NCBI RefSeq assembly: GCF_001552375.1
Contig: NZ_BCRB01000041.1
Coordinates: 1 to 32,453 of the forward strand
Length of the DNA stretch: 32,453 bases
Origin: Cellulomonas iranensis NBRC 101100 = JCM 18110
GTDB taxonomy: Bacteria; Actinomycetota; Actinomycetes; Actinomycetales; Cellulomonadaceae
Reading direction: 5' to 3'
Shown here: positions 17,252 to 24,743 of the stretch, in pieces
Numbering within the stretch: position 1 is the stretch's first letter
Layout: each line of letters opens with the position of its first letter
The notes under the pieces: generated by a model
What the model was told of the DNA's origin: nothing
The model's database searches: none
Seen by the model: the letters and a program-made list of their open reading frames with translations, nothing else
Made by a program: the position numbers and the translations under genes

Positions 17252-17782
17252 TCAGGGCGACGTGGGCCACTCGCGCGCGAGCACCGCGTACCGGTAGGCG
17301 TCGTGCCACACGGGCGCGCCGTCGGGCGCCGTGCGGAACGTCGCCGCCTCGACCAGGTGCGCCTCGCGCCGCATGCCGAGGCGCTCCAGCAGCCGCCACG
17401 ACCTCTCGTTGCGCGGGTCGCAGCCCGCGACGACCCGGTGGGCGCCCGCCGCGAACGTCCGGTCGACGAGCGCGCGCGCCGCCTCGGTCGCGTACCCGCG
17501 GCCGCCGTGCGCGGGGTGGAAGACGAAGCCCAGCTCCCACGTGAGCGGCTGCGGGGCCGACGCCAGGTACACGTGCCCCACGAGCACGTCGCCGTGGCAG
17601 ACCGCGACGAACCGCGGGTCGTCGGCCCGCTCGGCCGCCTGCCGGTCGCACGCCGCACGGTCCTGCGGGCCGGAGGGCTCGAACCGCACGACGTCGGGGT
17701 CGCCGAGGTACGCGTGCAGCACCGCACCGTCGTCGGGGCGGAAGTCGCGCAGGGTCAGGCGCTCGGTCGTGATCGGGTCCAC
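17252..17782 (-). CDS. GNAT-family N-acetyltransferase (RimJ/RimL-like)
   Basis: The 176-residue protein has the acetyltransferase_3 pattern: ITTERLTLRDFRPDDGAVLHAYLGDP at the N-terminus (4-29), WELGFVFHP at 82-90, acetyl-CoA-binding motif A HGGRGYATEA at 92-101 and the closing CDPRNERSWRLLERLGMRREA segment at 121-141. It transfers an acetyl group from acetyl-CoA to an amine of a protein or small molecule; the acceptor is unknown. The GTG at 17782 is the start because the frame further upstream is a Gly/Arg-rich non-family translation through the repeat-rich intergenic region. It stands alone, 51 bases downstream of the oxidoreductase start region on the same strand. Confidence 0.9.
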   Translation of the reverse strand: MDPITTERLTLRDFRPDDGAVLHAYLGDPDVVRFEPSGPQDRAACDRQAAERADDPRFVAVCHGDVLVGHVYLASAPQPLTWELGFVFHPAHGGRGYATEAARALVDRTFAAGAHRVVAGCDPRNERSWRLLERLGMRREAHLVEAATFRTAPDGAPVWHDAYRYAVLAREWPTSP

Positions 17783-17891
17783 CCGGGCAGCGTCCCGCCC
17801 ACCGCACGGGCCGACGCGGGACGTCCGTCCCCACCACCACCCCGCCGCAGCCCGCACCCCGCACCCGCACCCCCCGCACCCCCCGCACCGC

Positions 17892-17940
17892 CGACGGACA
17901 GCGGCACGGACGACGGACAGCGGCACGCGGGTGTCCGTCG
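17892..17940. repeat. 17-bp direct repeat plus inverted copy, hairpin-forming
   Basis: CGACGGACAGCGGCACG occurs at 17892-17908 and again at 17911-17927 (period 19). The inverted partner of its first 9 bases, TGTCCGTCG, is at 17932-17940. The second copy and the inverted copy form a 9-bp stem with a 12-base loop. It lies after the ArgO-type gene (stop at 17996, minus strand) and so could be its terminator. The rest of the 213-base gap (17783-17995) is C-rich with runs of CCCCGCACC and shows no gene. Confidence 0.5.
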
Positions 17941-17995
17941 CGCCGTGGCGCTGCCCGTCGAGGAGGACCGGGCGAGGTGGGGCTCGGCGCGGGGG

Positions 17996-18799
17996 TCACG
18001 CGAGCAGGTCGAGGACGAGGGTCGTCGCGATGGTCGCCATCACCGCAGCGATCACGGCGTCGAGGACGCGCCACGCGGCGGGGCGCGCGAACACGGGGCG
18101 CAGCAGCGCGGCGCCGTACCCGAGCGCGGTGAACCAGACGACGCTGCCGACGCACGCCCCGGCGGCGAACCACCACCGGGCGTCCCCGTGCCCGGCGGCC
18201 ACGGACCCGAGCAGCACCACGGTGTCGAGGTACACGTGCGGGTTGAGCCACGTGAGCGCGAGGGTCGTCGCGACGACCGCGCCGAGCCGCACGCGTCCGC
18301 CCGGCCGCGCGCCGGTGGCCGTCGTCCCGGTCCCGCCGTCACCACCCCGTTCGCGCGCGACCCGGCCGTCACCGGTCGCGGCCGGGAGCGCCGCGCCCCC
18401 GTCGACCGCCGCCTCGGCCGGCGGGTCACCGGCCCCCGCCCCGACGGCGACGAGCGGGGCACCACCGGGTGCCGCACCGGCCGCGACCGGCACCGGCTCG
18501 ACCACGAGCGTCTCGCCGCCCCGCACCGCGCGCCGGGCCGCGAGCGCGCCGTAGGTGAGCAGCACCCCGGCGCCCAGCACGGTCATGACGACCGTGAGCG
18601 TGCGGCTGGCGGCGATGGTGCCGCCGACGCCCGCGGTGCCGACGACGATCAGCACGACGTCCGACGCGGCGCACACCGCGACGACGGCGCCGACGTGCTC
18701 GCGGCGCAGCCCCTGGCGCAGCACGTGCGCGTTCTGCGCGCCGATGGCGACGATGAGCGCGAGGCCGAACCCGAGGCCGGCGAGGGCGGACGTCCACAT
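17996..18799 (-). CDS. argO: LysE/ArgO-type basic amino acid exporter
   Basis: Exports arginine and/or lysine across the cell membrane. The 267-residue protein starts MWTSALAGLGFGLALIVAIGAQNAHVLRQGL, with the conserved GAQNAHVLRQG, and has the family TWLNPHVYLDTVVLLGS near 183-199; about six helices are predicted. It is longer than usual (about 200-235 residues) because a Gly/Ala/Pro-rich insert of some 65-70 residues (about 97-167) lies between helices three and four. The ATG at 18799 is chosen because TAGCGT lies 7 bases before it. The divergent ArgP-type gene 70 bases away is the classic partner regulator, which strongly supports the assignment. Confidence 0.88.
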   Translation of the reverse strand: MWTSALAGLGFGLALIVAIGAQNAHVLRQGLRREHVGAVVAVCAASDVVLIVVGTAGVGGTIAASRTLTVVMTVLGAGVLLTYGALAARRAVRGGETLVVEPVPVAAGAAPGGAPLVAVGAGAGDPPAEAAVDGGAALPAATGDGRVARERGGDGGTGTTATGARPGGRVRLGAVVATTLALTWLNPHVYLDTVVLLGSVAAGHGDARWWFAAGACVGSVVWFTALGYGAALLRPVFARPAAWRVLDAVIAAVMATIATTLVLDLLA

Positions 18800-18806
18800 G
18801 CGGACG

Positions 18807-18863
18807 ACGCTAGGCACCGCTCGATCACCAGTACAGCGAAAGTTCTGCACGGACCGTTAGCGT
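18807..18863. promoter_or_regulatory. Divergent argO/argP promoter region with inverted repeat
   Basis: Both genes have a TAGCGT -10 box. For argO it is at 18807-18812 on the minus strand, 7 bases before its ATG; for argP it is at 18858-18863 on the plus strand, 6 bases before its ATG. Both messages would be leaderless. Between them, TACAG (18832-18836) and CTGCA (18845-18849) form an imperfect inverted repeat around CGAAAGTT, placed over the argO -35 region, where a LysR-type activator would bind. Confidence 0.55.
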
Positions 18864-18869
18864 GGCTGC

Positions 18870-19754
18870 ATGGCCGACTGGGACCTGGGGCAGCTGCGCG
18901 CGCTCGCCGCGGCAGCGGACCTCGGCACCTTCGACGCCGCCGCCCGCGCGCTGCACGTGACGCCGTCGGCGGTCAGCCAGCGCATCAAGGCGCTCGAGCA
19001 GCGGGCCGGCGCGGTGCTGCTGCGCCGCGACCGGCCCGTGCGCCCGACGGCCGCGGGCGAGCCGCTCGTGCGCCTCGCGCGCCAGCTCGACGCCCTCACG
19101 GCCGACGCGACCCGCCACCTCGCGGGCGACGCGACGGTCCCGCACGTGACGCTCGCGGTCAACGGCGACTCGCTGGCCACGTGGGCGCTGCCCGCGCTCG
19201 CACCGCTGGCCGGGGACGTCGCGCTGCGGCTGGTCCGCGAGGACCAGGAGCGGTCGGCCGACCTGCTGCGCGACGGGTCCGTGATGGGCGCGGTCACGTC
19301 GCAGGCCGTCGCGGTGCAGGGATGCACGGTCGAGCCGCTGGGCGTCATGCGCTACCGGCCGATGGCCGCGCCCGCGTTCGTCGACCGCTGGTTCCCCGAC
19401 GGCCCGCGCGCGGCCGCGCTCGCCGTGGCCCCCGTGGTCGTGTTCGACGCCGCCGACCGCCTGCAGGACCGCTGGCTGCGCGCGCGGCGCGTCGACCCCG
19501 CGCGTCCGCCGCGCCACCTCGTGCCCGCGTCGGCGGACTTCGCCGCCGCGGTCCGGCTCGGGTTCGGCTGGGGCATGCTCCCGGCGCAGCAGTCCGACGC
19601 CGACGAGCGCGCCGGCCGCCTGGTGCCGCTGACCGACGACGCGGTGGACGTGCCGCTGCACTGGCAGCAGTGGTCGCTGCGCACGGCGGCGCTCGACGCG
19701 GTCGCGGACGCGCTGCGGGCCGGGGCCCGGGCCGCGCTGGCGACGCCCGTCTGA
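18870..19754 (+). CDS. argP: LysR-family regulator ArgP/LysG
   Basis: The 294-residue protein begins with a LysR helix-turn-helix at about 5-65 (LGQLRALAAAADLGTFDAAA then LHVTPSAVSQRIKALEQRAG) and continues with a periplasmic-binding-like effector domain. The ArgP/LysG group signature is clear: VNGDSLATWALPAL near 97-110, followed by VREDQERSADLLRDGSVMGAVTSQ. In this group the regulator senses arginine or lysine and turns on the divergent exporter gene, which matches the neighbour here. The ATG at 18870 lies 6 bases after TAGCGT, so the message is probably leaderless. It converges with the TetR gene across 43 bases that contain two CCGAGCGCCCG copies. Confidence 0.93.
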   Translation: MADWDLGQLRALAAAADLGTFDAAARALHVTPSAVSQRIKALEQRAGAVLLRRDRPVRPTAAGEPLVRLARQLDALTADATRHLAGDATVPHVTLAVNGDSLATWALPALAPLAGDVALRLVREDQERSADLLRDGSVMGAVTSQAVAVQGCTVEPLGVMRYRPMAAPAFVDRWFPDGPRAAALAVAPVVVFDAADRLQDRWLRARRVDPARPPRHLVPASADFAAAVRLGFGWGMLPAQQSDADERAGRLVPLTDDAVDVPLHWQQWSLRTAALDAVADALRAGARAALATPV

Positions 19755-19797
19755 CCGACCGCCCGAGCGCCCGTCCGAGCGCCCGCCTGCCCGACCG

Positions 19798-20367
19798 TCA
19801 GGGTCGGCGGGCGAGCAGCCGCCGCATCGCGTCGCGCACGACCCCGACGTCCGCCCCGCCCTCGACGAGCGCGCTCGCGCGGTGCACCACCGCGGTGACG
19901 AGCTCGGCGACGACCTCGGGCGCGTCGAGGTCCGCGTCGCGCAGCGCGTCGAGCAGCGGGTCCATGAGCCGCCCGTGCATGTCGGCGACCCACGGGTCGC
20001 TGAACGCACGGGGGTGGAACGTCGCGAGCGACGAGATCACCGCGTGCTCGCCGTCCGCGACGAGCGTGAGGTTCGCGTCGGCGTAGGCGACGACCTTGTC
20101 GAGGGGCGTCCCGGCGGCGTCGGTCGCCGCGGTGACGGCCTCGCGCCACCGCGGCAGGGCGTCGACCACGACCGCCCGGAACAGGTCCTCGCGGGACGGG
20201 AAGTAGTGGTAGATGCTCGAGCGCCCCAGGCCGGCCCGCGCCGCGACGTCCGCGAACGTGGGCTCGACGTCGGGGCGCTCGGTGAGCAGCGCGCGCGTGG
20301 CGTCGAGGATCGCCCGGCGTTGCGCCTCGCGGTGCTCCGGGACCGATGCTGCGGTGATCCGGGGCAC
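19798..20367 (-). CDS. TetR/AcrR-family repressor, operon-encoded
   Basis: The 189-residue protein has a TetR helix-turn-helix at about 36-62 (FADVAARAGLGRSSIYHYFP then SREDLF) and a helical ligand domain that cannot be assigned to a ligand. The GTG start at 20367 has a strong ribosome site, GAGGAGG, 5 bases upstream, and begins 14 bases after the ATPase stop. It is the third gene of an ABC operon whose promoter carries a nested palindrome (22231-22275); the simplest reading is that it represses its own operon there. Confidence 0.92.
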   Translation of the reverse strand: MPRITAASVPEHREAQRRAILDATRALLTERPDVEPTFADVAARAGLGRSSIYHYFPSREDLFRAVVVDALPRWREAVTAATDAAGTPLDKVVAYADANLTLVADGEHAVISSLATFHPRAFSDPWVADMHGRLMDPLLDALRDADLDAPEVVAELVTAVVHRASALVEGGADVGVVRDAMRRLLARRP

Positions 20368-20381
20368 GCGTCCTCCTCGTG

Positions 20382-21071
20382 TCAGGCGGGCGACAGGCGC
20401 CCGTCCACCATCTCCAGCACGCGGTCGCAGTGCTCGAGCACGTCGTGGTCGTGGGTGACCATCACCGTAGCGAACCCGCGGTCGTGCGTCTGGCGTGCGA
20501 GCAGCTCGACGATCTCGTGGCTGCGGCGGCGGTCGAGCGCGGCGGTCGGCTCGTCGACCAGCAGGACCGACGGCGACGCGACGAGCGCGCGGGCGATGCC
20601 GACGCGCTGGCGCTCGCCGCCCGACAGCCGCCCGGGGCGCCGGTGCGCGTGCGGGGTCATGCCGACGGCCTCGAGCAGCTCGGCGGGCGGGGTCGCGGCC
20701 GGGCGGCCGGTGATCTTCTCGACGAGGCGCAGCTGGTCGATCGCCGTGAGCGCGGGCACGAGGTTGCCGGACTGGAAGACGAAGCCGAGGTGGTCGCGGC
20801 GGAACCGGGCCAGCGCGCGGCCCGAGAGCTGCGTGAGCTCGGCGTCGTCGACCGTGACGCGGCCCGAGGTGGGGCGCGTCAGGCCGCCGGCGACCGCGAG
20901 CAGGCTGGACTTGCCGGCGCCGGACGGGCCGACGACGGCGACGATCTCGCCCGGGGCGACCGCGAGGTCGACGTGGTCGAGCGCGGCGACCTGCGTGTCG
21001 CCGTCCCCGAAGGTCAGCGTGACGTCGTGGAGGCCGAGGCCGGTGCGGGTGGTGGAGGTGGTGGTGGTCAT
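20382..21071 (-). CDS. ABC transporter ATPase, MacB/LolD-type
   Basis: The 229-residue ATPase partners the FtsX-type permease. It has Walker A GPSGAGKSS at 48-56, the Q-loop GFVFQSGNLVPALTA near 96-110, signature LSGGE at 149-153, Walker B VLLVDEP at 169-175 and the switch His in MVTHDHDVLEHCDRV. The sequence type (FVFQSGNLVPALTAIDQL) is that of MacB/LolD/DevA ATPases, which power mechanotransmission-type permeases or export, not nutrient import. The ATG overlaps the permease stop by 4 bases (ATGA). Confidence 0.93.
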   Translation of the reverse strand: MTTTTSTTRTGLGLHDVTLTFGDGDTQVAALDHVDLAVAPGEIVAVVGPSGAGKSSLLAVAGGLTRPTSGRVTVDDAELTQLSGRALARFRRDHLGFVFQSGNLVPALTAIDQLRLVEKITGRPAATPPAELLEAVGMTPHAHRRPGRLSGGERQRVGIARALVASPSVLLVDEPTAALDRRRSHEIVELLARQTHDRGFATVMVTHDHDVLEHCDRVLEMVDGRLSPA

Positions 21072-22198
21072 CGGTTCTCTCCCAGCGCGGTGACCGGGTC
21101 GACCCGGGCGATGCGGACGGTGGCGACGCCGGCCCCGGCCAGGCCGAGGCCCAGCAGCAGGACCGCGCCGGTGACGATCGGGCCCGTCTCGAGCGCGAAC
21201 GGCATGCCGGTGCCGGTGACGAGCGCACCCAGGCCGAGGCCGATGCCGAGCCCGACGCCGACGGACGCGACGAGCAGGATCGCGGCCTGCGCGAGGCCGT
21301 CGGTGACGAGGTAGCGCGTGGACGCGCCGATGGCGCGCATGACGGCGAGCTCACGCGTGCGCTGCACGGTCCAGAGCGTGAAGAACGCGCCGACGACGAG
21401 CGCGGAGATCGCGTACAGGAACCCCTGGATGAGCTGCATGGTCATGATCTCGGCGCTGTAGCCGGGCGAGGAGTCGAACGCGTCCTCGACGGTGCGGGCC
21501 GCGGTGCCGGCGGCGGCGTCCCCCGCGGCGAGGTCGGGCAGGGCGCCGTCGACGCCGCGCAGCGCGACGACCGAGGCGGTGTCGTACGTGTCGGCGGGCA
21601 GCGGGCCGCCGTCGGGCACGCCGACGTGCACCTCCTGCCAGGTGCGCAGGTCGAGGAAGCCGATGTCGACGTGCCCGAAGGTGCGCTGGTCGGTCGTGAA
21701 GCCGACGACCTCGAGCTCCGTGCCGACGCGGTCGACGGTGAGCACGTCGCCGATCTCGACGCCCTCGTCGCGCGCGGACGACGAGAGGACGACCTCGCCC
21801 TCGCCCGCGAGCGCGCGGCCCTCGCCGGTGGCGGGCTCGACGAAGCCGCCGCGCTCGACGCCGAAGAGCGTGAGGTCGACGGGGGTGCCGTCGTCGTTGC
21901 GGGCGTTGACGATGGCCGTGCCGAGCAGCTCGGCGTCGGCGACGTCGTCGCGCGCGGCCCACGCGTCGCGCTCGGCCGACGAGACGAGGCTGCGGGTGAA
22001 CGCGGAGTCGGTGCGGGTGCCCTCGGCGAACGCGACGGCGGTGATCGGGCTGCGCAGCAGGCCGGAGACGCCGTCGACGACGAGGCCGGAGGACAGCCCG
22101 GACAGCAGGACCATGAGGACGGAGATGAGCGCGACGACGGCGCCCATGAGTCCGAAGCGGGTACGCGCGAACGCGAGCTCGCGCAGGGCGACGAACAC
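21068..22198 (-). CDS. FtsX/DevC-type ABC permease
   Basis: The 376-residue protein has one N-terminal helix (about 16-40), a large extracytoplasmic domain (about 45-260) and three C-terminal helices with the FtsX signature FLYAISALVVGAFFTLWTVQRTRELAVMRAIGAS (about 261-294, split here for description). It ends with VRIARVDPVTALGENR, a typical FtsX-permease tail. DevC/MacB-like members move lipids, peptides or lipoproteins or transmit force across the membrane; the cargo is unknown. The GTG start at 22198 has GAGAGG 7 bases upstream. It is the first gene of the permease-ATPase-TetR operon. Confidence 0.92.
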   Translation of the reverse strand: MFVALRELAFARTRFGLMGAVVALISVLMVLLSGLSSGLVVDGVSGLLRSPITAVAFAEGTRTDSAFTRSLVSSAERDAWAARDDVADAELLGTAIVNARNDDGTPVDLTLFGVERGGFVEPATGEGRALAGEGEVVLSSSARDEGVEIGDVLTVDRVGTELEVVGFTTDQRTFGHVDIGFLDLRTWQEVHVGVPDGGPLPADTYDTASVVALRGVDGALPDLAAGDAAAGTAARTVEDAFDSSPGYSAEIMTMQLIQGFLYAISALVVGAFFTLWTVQRTRELAVMRAIGASTRYLVTDGLAQAAILLVASVGVGLGIGLGLGALVTGTGMPFALETGPIVTGAVLLLGLGLAGAGVATVRIARVDPVTALGENR

Positions 22199-22230
22199 GG
22201 TGAGACCTCTCGACGTGGTGGCACGCGCCT

Positions 22231-22275
22231 TTTGTCGACGCTCTGTCGATATCTTATCGACGCGATGTCGACAAA
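22231..22275. promoter_or_regulatory. 45-bp nested palindrome, predicted TetR operator over the promoter
   Basis: The outer arms TTTGTCGAC (22231-22239) and GTCGACAAA (22267-22275) and the inner arms GTCGATA (22245-22251) and TATCGAC (22255-22261) share one centre at 22253. Four TCGA cores start at 22235, 22246, 22257 and 22268, exactly 11 bases apart, about one helical turn. On the minus strand TAAGAT (22251-22256) is a likely -10 box at the centre. Bound protein would block transcription of the permease-ATPase-TetR operon. Confidence 0.75.
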
Positions 22276-22393
22276 CCCCCGGCGCACCGCGTGGCCGTGG
22301 TCACACCCCGCACGCGGGCCCCCGACGTCCGGGACGACGCCGGAGGCGGCGGACCGACCGCCCGCCCGGAAGGCGGCCGACCGGGCGCGGACC

Positions 22394-22399
22394 TACCGT
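22394..22399 (+). promoter_or_regulatory. -10 box TACCGT before the DUF664 gene
   Basis: TACCGT fits TANNNT and is followed by exactly 6 bases before the ATG at 22406, the leaderless pattern seen elsewhere in this window. No clear -35 box. Confidence 0.5.
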
Positions 22400-22405
22400 C
22401 GCGAC

Positions 22406-22969
22406 ATGAGCGACGACGACACCCCCGCCCTCGACACCACGATCACCGAGCCCCCGCTCGACGCGGGCGAGGTCGACCACCTGCTCTTCATGCTCGAACG
22501 CTCGCGCGCGACGTTCGCCTGGAAGGTCGGCGGCCTCGACGCCGCCGCGCTGCACCGCGCGTTCCCGCCGTCCGCCATGACCCTCGCGGGGCTCGTCAAG
22601 CACCTCACGCTCGTCGAGGACGACGTCGTCGCGACCCGGCTGGGCGCCGGGCCGTGGGTCGAGCCGTGGACGGGCACGACGCCCGACGACTGGCCCGGGT
22701 GGGACTGGCGCTCCGCCGCCGACGACTCCCCCGCCGAGCTCTACCGCGGCTGGCAGGCCGCGGTCGCGCGGTCGCGCGAGGCGTGGGCGCGCGTCACCGC
22801 CGACGGCGGCCTCGACGCGCCCGCGGACGTCGAGTGGCCGGACGGCCGGCCCAGCCGCCGCCGCGTGCTGATCGACCTCAACGCCGAGTACGCGCGGCAC
22901 CTCGGCCACGCCGACCTGTTCCGCGAGGCCGTCGACGGGCTCGTCGGCGAGGACCCGCCGCAGCCCTGA
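22406..22969 (+). CDS. DinB-superfamily protein, DUF664
   Basis: The 187-residue cytoplasmic protein has the DUF664/DinB four-helix pattern: ERSRATFAWKVGGLDAAALHR near 31-51, MTLAGLVKHLTLVEDDV near 57-73 with the conserved His of the metal site, and the late helix LIDLNAEYARHLGHADLFREAVDG with RHxGHAD. Some members are mycothiol-dependent metal enzymes of actinobacteria, but the family is broad and the substrate unknown. The ATG at 22406 is preferred over an in-frame ATG at 22265, because the latter lies inside the palindromic operator and TACCGT sits 6 bases before 22406. Confidence 0.9.
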   Translation: MSDDDTPALDTTITEPPLDAGEVDHLLFMLERSRATFAWKVGGLDAAALHRAFPPSAMTLAGLVKHLTLVEDDVVATRLGAGPWVEPWTGTTPDDWPGWDWRSAADDSPAELYRGWQAAVARSREAWARVTADGGLDAPADVEWPDGRPSRRRVLIDLNAEYARHLGHADLFREAVDGLVGEDPPQP

Positions 22970-23037
22970 CCCGCGCCCCGCCACCCGCACGCCGTGCGGC
23001 ACCGCGGGACCCGCAGCACACTCGAGGAGGGGGCGCG

Positions 23038-23062
23038 ACTGCCGGCCGTGCGCCCCGGCAGT
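23038..23062. terminator. Hairpin between the DUF664 and MFS genes
   Basis: ACTGCCGG (23038-23045) and CCGGCAGT (23055-23062) form a perfect 8-bp stem with a 9-base loop, 68 bases after the DUF664 stop and 65 before the MFS start. No T-run follows. It may be a terminator for the first gene or an operator for the exporter. The rest of 22970-23127 shows nothing definite. Confidence 0.4.
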
Positions 23063-23127
23063 GCTCATCCGCGGGAGCCACCGCGCACGGTGCGGGCCCG
23101 CGGCCCCACGCGCAGCGAGGACACGCC

Positions 23128-24714
23128 ATGAGCGGCACCACGCACCCCCCGACCGACGCGGGCGCACCGGAGCTCGTGCTGTCCCGCGGCACGGTCTACG
23201 TCATCTTCAGCGCGCTGCTGGCGGCGATGTTCCTGTCCGCCCTCGACCAGTCCGTCGTCAGCACCGCGCTGCCCACGATCGTGGGCGACCTGGGGGCGGC
23301 CGACCGCGAGGGCTGGATCGTCACGGCGTACCTGCTGGCCATCGCGGTCGTCATGCCCGTGTACGGCAAGGTCGGCGACCTGTGGGGGCGGCGCACGCCG
23401 TTCCTCGTCGCGCTCGTGCTGTTCCTCGTCGGCTCGACCGGCTCCGCGCTGTCCGGGTCGTTCGCGGAGCTCGTGGTGTGGCGGTCGGCGCAGGGCCTGG
23501 GCGCCGGCGGCCTGGTCATCCTCAGCCAGGCGATCATCGCCGACATCGTCTCCGCGCGTGACCGGGGCAAGTTCATGGGGCCGATCGGTGCGGTGTTCGG
23601 CGTGGCCACGGTCATCGGCCCGCTGCTGGGCGGCTGGTTCACGGACGGCCCGGGCTGGCGCTGGTGCTTCTGGCTCAACGTGCCCGTCGCCGTGGTGGCG
23701 CTCGGCATCGCGTGGTTCCGGCTGCGGCTGCCCACGCGCCGCGCGCCGGCGCGCCTCGACGTGCTCGGTGCCGTGCTGCTGACGCTGACCACCTCGGGGA
23801 TCGTCTTCCTCACGAGCTGGAGCACGATCAGCTCCGACCGCCGGTACGACTGGGGCGACCCGACGCTGTGGGCGCTCGTGGCGGGGACGGTCGTCGCGCT
23901 GGTCGCGTTCCTGGTCGCGGAGTCGCGCGCGGCCGACCCGCTGATCCCCCTGCACCTGTTCCGCAGCCGCACGTTCACCGTCTCGGTGACCATCGCGCTG
24001 CTGTTCGGCATGACGATGTTCGCGGCGCTGTCGTTCCTGCCGACGTTCCTGCAGATGGCGCGCGGCTCCACCGCGACCGACGCCGGCCTCATGATGCTGC
24101 CGATGACCCTCGGCCTGATGATCACGGCGCTCGGCTCGGGTCTGCTCATCACGCGCACCGGGCGCTACAAGCCCTACCCGATCGTGGGCATGGGCGTCGC
24201 GACGGTCGGGCTGGCCTGGCTCACGCGGCTCACGCCGGACATCTCGACGGTGACGTTCGGCGCGATGATCTTCGTCCTCGGGCTCGGCCTCGGGTTCGTC
24301 ATGCAGACGATCGTCATCGCGGTGCAGAACTCGGTGACCCCCGACCTCGTGGGCGTCGCGACGTCGACCAACAACTTCCTGCGGGAGATCGGCGCAGCCG
24401 TCGGCACGAGCGTGTTCTCGACCGTCTTCACCGCGCGCCTGGTCACGCAGCTGGGGGACGCGCTGCGCGACGCGCCCGCGGGGGACGTGCCGCGGGGGTT
24501 CGGCGCGCAGTCCCTGACGCCCGACGCCGTGCGCACGCTGCCGGGCGCGCTGCGCGACGTCGTCGTCGACGCGTACGCCCACGCCCTCGCGCCCGCGTTC
24601 TGGTATCTCGTGCCGCTCGCCGTGCTGGGTCTCGTCGTCGCGTTCTTCATGAAGGAGGTGGCCCTGTCCGACAGGTCAGGGCTGGAGGCCCGCGGGATCG
24701 CCCGGGTCGAGTAG
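23128..24714 (+). CDS. MFS exporter, DHA2 (EmrB/QacA) family
   Basis: This 528-residue proton-driven drug or metabolite exporter in the cell membrane is predicted to have 14 helices. It shows the DHA2 motif LSALDQSVVSTALPTIVGDL in helix one (about 36-55), motif A GKVGDLWGRRTPF after helix two, motif C-like GPIGAVFGVATVIGPLLGGW in helix five, and PVAVVALGIAWF in helix six. The C-terminal extension after residue 450 is typical for long DHA2 members. GCGAGGA lies about 7 bases before the ATG. No TetR/MarR gene is adjacent. Transported compounds cannot be predicted. Confidence 0.93.
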   Translation: MSGTTHPPTDAGAPELVLSRGTVYVIFSALLAAMFLSALDQSVVSTALPTIVGDLGAADREGWIVTAYLLAIAVVMPVYGKVGDLWGRRTPFLVALVLFLVGSTGSALSGSFAELVVWRSAQGLGAGGLVILSQAIIADIVSARDRGKFMGPIGAVFGVATVIGPLLGGWFTDGPGWRWCFWLNVPVAVVALGIAWFRLRLPTRRAPARLDVLGAVLLTLTTSGIVFLTSWSTISSDRRYDWGDPTLWALVAGTVVALVAFLVAESRAADPLIPLHLFRSRTFTVSVTIALLFGMTMFAALSFLPTFLQMARGSTATDAGLMMLPMTLGLMITALGSGLLITRTGRYKPYPIVGMGVATVGLAWLTRLTPDISTVTFGAMIFVLGLGLGFVMQTIVIAVQNSVTPDLVGVATSTNNFLREIGAAVGTSVFSTVFTARLVTQLGDALRDAPAGDVPRGFGAQSLTPDAVRTLPGALRDVVVDAYAHALAPAFWYLVPLAVLGLVVAFFMKEVALSDRSGLEARGIARVE

Positions 24715-24743
24715 CGGGCGCGAGGGCGCGGCCGGCCCACGGC

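Noticed and set aside
17892..17940. Possible CRISPR-like repeat
   Set aside because: Only two direct copies with a 2-base spacer and no cas genes; better explained as a hairpin or tandem duplication.
18800..18869. Lysine riboswitch before the argO gene
   Set aside because: The leader is absent or a few bases long if the -10 boxes are correct, and the 70-base gap is too short for such an element.
19755..19797. Two CCGAGCGCCCG copies between argP and the TetR gene as a terminator
   Set aside because: They are direct, not inverted, and form no good stem; probably simple GC-rich sequence.
14057..20086. A 6-kb open frame on the plus strand that could encode about 2000 residues
   Set aside because: It is Arg/Ala/Pro-rich low-complexity translation crossing genes with clear family motifs in other frames and on the other strand; long stop-free frames are expected at this GC content.
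22265..22405. Upstream ATG extending the DUF664 protein by 47 residues
   Set aside because: The ATG lies inside the palindromic operator and the extension is not family-like; a -10 box sits 6 bases before 22406.
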